Shown in pieces: positions 22,007-24,059 of a DNA stretch of 24,059 bases. The notes under the pieces were generated by a model. That model saw only the letters and a program-made list of their open reading frames with translations. It was not told where the DNA came from and made no database searches. Location: contig USDD01000038.1 in the NCBI GenBank assembly GCA_900553265.1, forward strand, positions 1-24,059. The letters run 5' to 3'. The stretch's first letter is position 1. Every line of letters begins with the position of its first letter. The DNA comes from an uncultured Eubacteriales bacterium (GTDB lineage: Bacteria; Bacillota; Clostridia; Christensenellales; Aristaeellaceae). The position numbers and the translations under genes are program-made.

Positions 22007-23147
22007 TTCTCTGTTCTATCCTCTGAATGATTTTCATAATTCTCGGGCGGTTATAGCGCTGAATAATCAGCGAAACGAGATTGCCGAGGATGTACAGCAC
22101 CATGGCCGGCACGCCGTATTCATCCATCAGCAGAACGAAGGCCGGGCTCAGCAGAATCAGCACCGTGTGGACGAACTCCGCCGAGCAGGTTTCGGCCACC
22201 AGCTTGCGCAGATGCTCCGGGCTGCGAAGGAGGTTGCCCTGCTTGGCAAAGGTCTTCTGGAAGTGCTTGCTCATGTCGGGCGTGTGGTTCTTCCAGTGCT
22301 GAATGCCGATTTTTTCGTAAATTCGCCCTTCCTGCTCCCATTTGAAGCTCCGAAAGGGAAATTTCTCGGGATCAAACCATCTGCGCGGCACCTTTTCGCC
22401 CCAGAAGAACGCGGGAATGCCCAGAAGGCCCACGATGGAGGCAAATCGCAGGAACACGAACAGCGGCTTGGGCAGCACCTGGCGCAGGCTCGCGTCGCCC
22501 GTGGTAAACATCAGCAGAAACACACTCGCGACCAGCAGCAGGTACATAATCATGATGTGCCAGTCTATAGGCCGCATGGCCACGCTGGGCACGGACTCGG
22601 GATGGCGCACCGAGCGCAGATAGAACGCGCCGTACAGCACCAGCGAAATGGCGTGCGTGGCAAAGCACAGCGCAATCAGCACGTGCGCCGTGTAATCCGA
22701 GATCTCCGGACTTAGAATGATGCCCATCATCACGCCGTACTGCACGATGGAGCTGGCCTTGCCATACCAGCGCGCGCTGTTGACGATTCCCGTGCGGCGC
22801 ATATAGCAATAGCCCAGCGCCGCCAGAAGAGCCTCCTTCACGCCGAAGAAGATCAGCAGCGCCAGCATCGTCGGATAGCGGCTGAGCAGCAACAGACACA
22901 TGGCGGCCTGGGTCAGCTTGTCCGCCACGGGATCCAGAATGCGCCCCAGATTGCTCTCCATGCGGAAATGGCGGGCCATCCAGCCGTCCACCAGATCGGT
23001 CAGCGCCGAAAGGCCCAGCACCGCGGCCGACCATACGTGATTCTTCAGGCTCCCGTAGAGCCAGACAAACACCGGAATCAGCAGCACGCGAAACAGCGTC
23101 AGCGCGTTCGGCAGCGTTACAATCCGGTTTTCATAGCGATTTTCCAT
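21978..23147 (-). CDS. CDP-alcohol phosphatidyltransferase fused to CrtO-like acyltransferase domain
   Basis: The product has 389 residues. The N-terminal half (about 10-185) is an integral-membrane CDP-alcohol phosphatidyltransferase with the complete motif: D51, D54-G55, A58-R59, G68, D72, D76. Such enzymes swap CMP from CDP-diacylglycerol for an alcohol, as in PgsA. After more membrane segments (about 195-250), the C-terminal part (about 255-375) resembles CrtO, the acyltransferase of staphyloxanthin synthesis: FRSFKWEQEGRIYEKIGI, W285K, AEFVH (323-327) and IIQRYNRPRI (361-370). PgsA alone is about 180 residues, so the length also indicates a fusion. ATG 23147 has GAGGAG only 3-4 nt upstream; it starts 12 bp after the degV stop and overlaps the glycosyltransferase gene. 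Confidence 0.88.
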   Translation of the reverse strand: MENRYENRIVTLPNALTLFRVLLIPVFVWLYGSLKNHVWSAAVLGLSALTDLVDGWMARHFRMESNLGRILDPVADKLTQAAMCLLLLSRYPTMLALLIFFGVKEALLAALGYCYMRRTGIVNSARWYGKASSIVQYGVMMGIILSPEISDYTAHVLIALCFATHAISLVLYGAFYLRSVRHPESVPSVAMRPIDWHIMIMYLLLVASVFLLMFTTGDASLRQVLPKPLFVFLRFASIVGLLGIPAFFWGEKVPRRWFDPEKFPFRSFKWEQEGRIYEKIGIQHWKNHTPDMSKHFQKTFAKQGNLLRSPEHLRKLVAETCSAEFVHTVLILLSPAFVLLMDEYGVPAMVLYILGNLVSLIIQRYNRPRIMKIIQRIEQRNAKITHTDR

Positions 23148-23159
23148 ACGCTCCTCATT

Positions 23160-24005
23160 TTACCCCTTGCGGTAGAAAAGAATTCCCAGGCAATTGGGGC
23201 CGCAGTGGTTGGACACGGTGCAGCCGGCGCGGGTGTGAATGACCTGCTCAAAGGGCACATGCCGGAGCACCTCGGCGGATACCGCCTCGAAAATTTCATC
23301 GGAAACGCCGGAATCGGTGATGAAAATGCGCCTTGGATCCACGCTCTCCGCGTCGGAAAGCCGATCCGCCACATACTTTTGCAGGCAGTGATCCAGCTGG
23401 CCGCGGTACTTCTTGCCCACGCCCATCTTGCCGTTTTTGACCTCGATGCAGGGCTTGAGTCCCAGCAGATTCGCGCCCAGCGCCGCGACGGAGCTGCAGC
23501 GTCCGCCCATGCGCAGATAGGCCAGCGTGTTCAGCACGAAGCTGACGTCCAAATGCTTTTTCTTTTCTTCAAGCGCGTCGAAGATCTCCTTCGCCGACGC
23601 GCCCTGCTCGGCCATTTCCGCCGCGTCCAGCACCAGATGCCCGATGCCGGTGGACAGGCTCTCGCTGTCCACGACGAACACGTTTTCAAATTCCCCGGCG
23701 GCGACGCAGGCATTTTGATAGCAGCTGGACATGTCGCTGCTGATGGTGAAATGCACCAGTCCGTCGTGATCCTTCAAATGCTTCTGAAAAAGCGCCCGAT
23801 AATCCTCCACGTTCACCGCGGCGGTGGAGCCGATTTTTCCGCTCTCCTCCGTCTTGGCAAACACCTCGTCCGGAGTGATCTCAATGCCGTCGAGATAGGC
23901 CTTTCCGTCCAGAACCACGCACAGCGGCGCGATCTCGATTCCGTACCTTTCAATCCATTCTCTTGAAAGGTCACAGGTGCTGTCGGCGGTAATTTTTACG
24001 CTCAT
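23160..24005 (-). CDS. DegV family fatty-acid-binding protein
   Basis: The product has 281 residues, the usual DegV length. The N-terminus VKITADSTCDLSREW is the family hallmark, and TISSDMSSCYQNA, VVDSESLSTGIG and LAYLRMGGRCS are the typical ligand-site segments. DegV/FakB-type proteins bind a fatty acid and, with the kinase FakA, feed it to phospholipid synthesis; this protein could be such a FakB, but no fakA is in the window. ATG 24005 is chosen because GGGGAG (24018-24013) lies 7 nt upstream; ATG 24020 has no site. Its place before the phosphatidyltransferase and glycosyltransferase genes, 12 bp apart, suggests one lipid-related operon. Confidence 0.9.
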   Translation of the reverse strand: MSVKITADSTCDLSREWIERYGIEIAPLCVVLDGKAYLDGIEITPDEVFAKTEESGKIGSTAAVNVEDYRALFQKHLKDHDGLVHFTISSDMSSCYQNACVAAGEFENVFVVDSESLSTGIGHLVLDAAEMAEQGASAKEIFDALEEKKKHLDVSFVLNTLAYLRMGGRCSSVAALGANLLGLKPCIEVKNGKMGVGKKYRGQLDHCLQKYVADRLSDAESVDPRRIFITDSGVSDEIFEAVSAEVLRHVPFEQVIHTRAGCTVSNHCGPNCLGILFYRKG

Positions 24006-24012
24006 TCCTTTG

Positions 24013-24018
24013 CTCCCC
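24013..24018 (-). promoter_or_regulatory. Ribosome binding site deciding the degV start
   Basis: GGGGAG on the minus strand lies 7 nt before ATG 24005. The upstream ATG at 24020 would place this site inside the gene. Confidence 0.65.
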
Positions 24019-24032
24019 ATATTTCGTGATTG

Positions 24033-24047
24033 GCGCATTTCATGCGC
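24033..24047. other. Small hairpin GCGCAT-GAA-ATGCGC upstream of degV
   Basis: A 6-bp stem with a 3-nt loop lies at the right edge. There is no U-run, and the sequence beyond is missing, so its role (5' leader structure or operator) cannot be judged. Confidence 0.25.
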
Positions 24048-24059
24048 AGACTTCTACAA

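Overview
The window looks like chromosomal DNA of a GC-rich member of the Clostridia (Bacillota), probably an uncultured or gut-type anaerobe. Clues seen in the sequence: a glgC-glgD-glgA glycogen operon with the Firmicutes-type GlgD paralogue, a DegV protein, DUF6062- and DUF5685-type proteins beside a DnaJ-domain protein, strong GGAGG-type ribosome binding sites, and TTGNNN/TATAAT promoters in AT-rich gaps between GC-rich genes. The exact order (a Christensenellales- or Oscillospirales-like lineage) is a guess. I see no rRNA, tRNA, CRISPR array, insertion sequence, phage gene or attachment site.

Layout. 1-2354 (minus): a partial DUF6062 gene with its own promoter, preceded by a three-gene operon of DUF5685 protein, DnaJ-domain protein with a cysteine-rich tail, and membrane zinc-ribbon protein. 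2355-2594: divergent control region with three GTCTGT boxes exactly 21 bp apart. 2595-4797 (plus): tex and its terminator. 4805-10439 (minus): a tightly packed operon of D-2-hydroxyacid dehydrogenase, a RecQ helicase carrying an N-terminal DUF1653 domain, and a GH2 beta-mannosidase, with near-abutting or overlapping ends. 10618-11793 (plus): an acetate-kinase-like protein with unusual active-site residues. 11900-15979 (plus): glgC, glgD, glgA and a terminator; GlgA has an extra basic tail. 15982-20883 (plus): promoter, a structured leader of about 170 nt, then MBL hydrolase, comEC and holA overlapping one another, and a small secreted protein with its own promoter, closed by a 20-bp bidirectional terminator. 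20888-24005 (minus): degV, then a CDP-alcohol phosphatidyltransferase fused to a CrtO-like acyltransferase domain, overlapping a glycolipid-type glycosyltransferase gene.

How the genes work together. GlgC/GlgD make ADP-glucose and GlgA polymerises it. The degV/fusion/glycosyltransferase group reads as a lipid-decoration unit: fatty-acid binding, phospholipid or glycolipid head-group transfer, glycosylation, and possibly acylation of the sugar. The comEC-holA pair is a common Firmicutes neighbourhood. The most unusual items are the phosphatidyltransferase/CrtO-like fusion beside a glycosyltransferase, the DUF1653-RecQ fusion, the altered acetokinase active site, the phased repeats before tex, the GlgA tail, and the DUF5685/DnaJ pair. 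Everything was read by eye; domain names come from recalled family motifs, not from searches.
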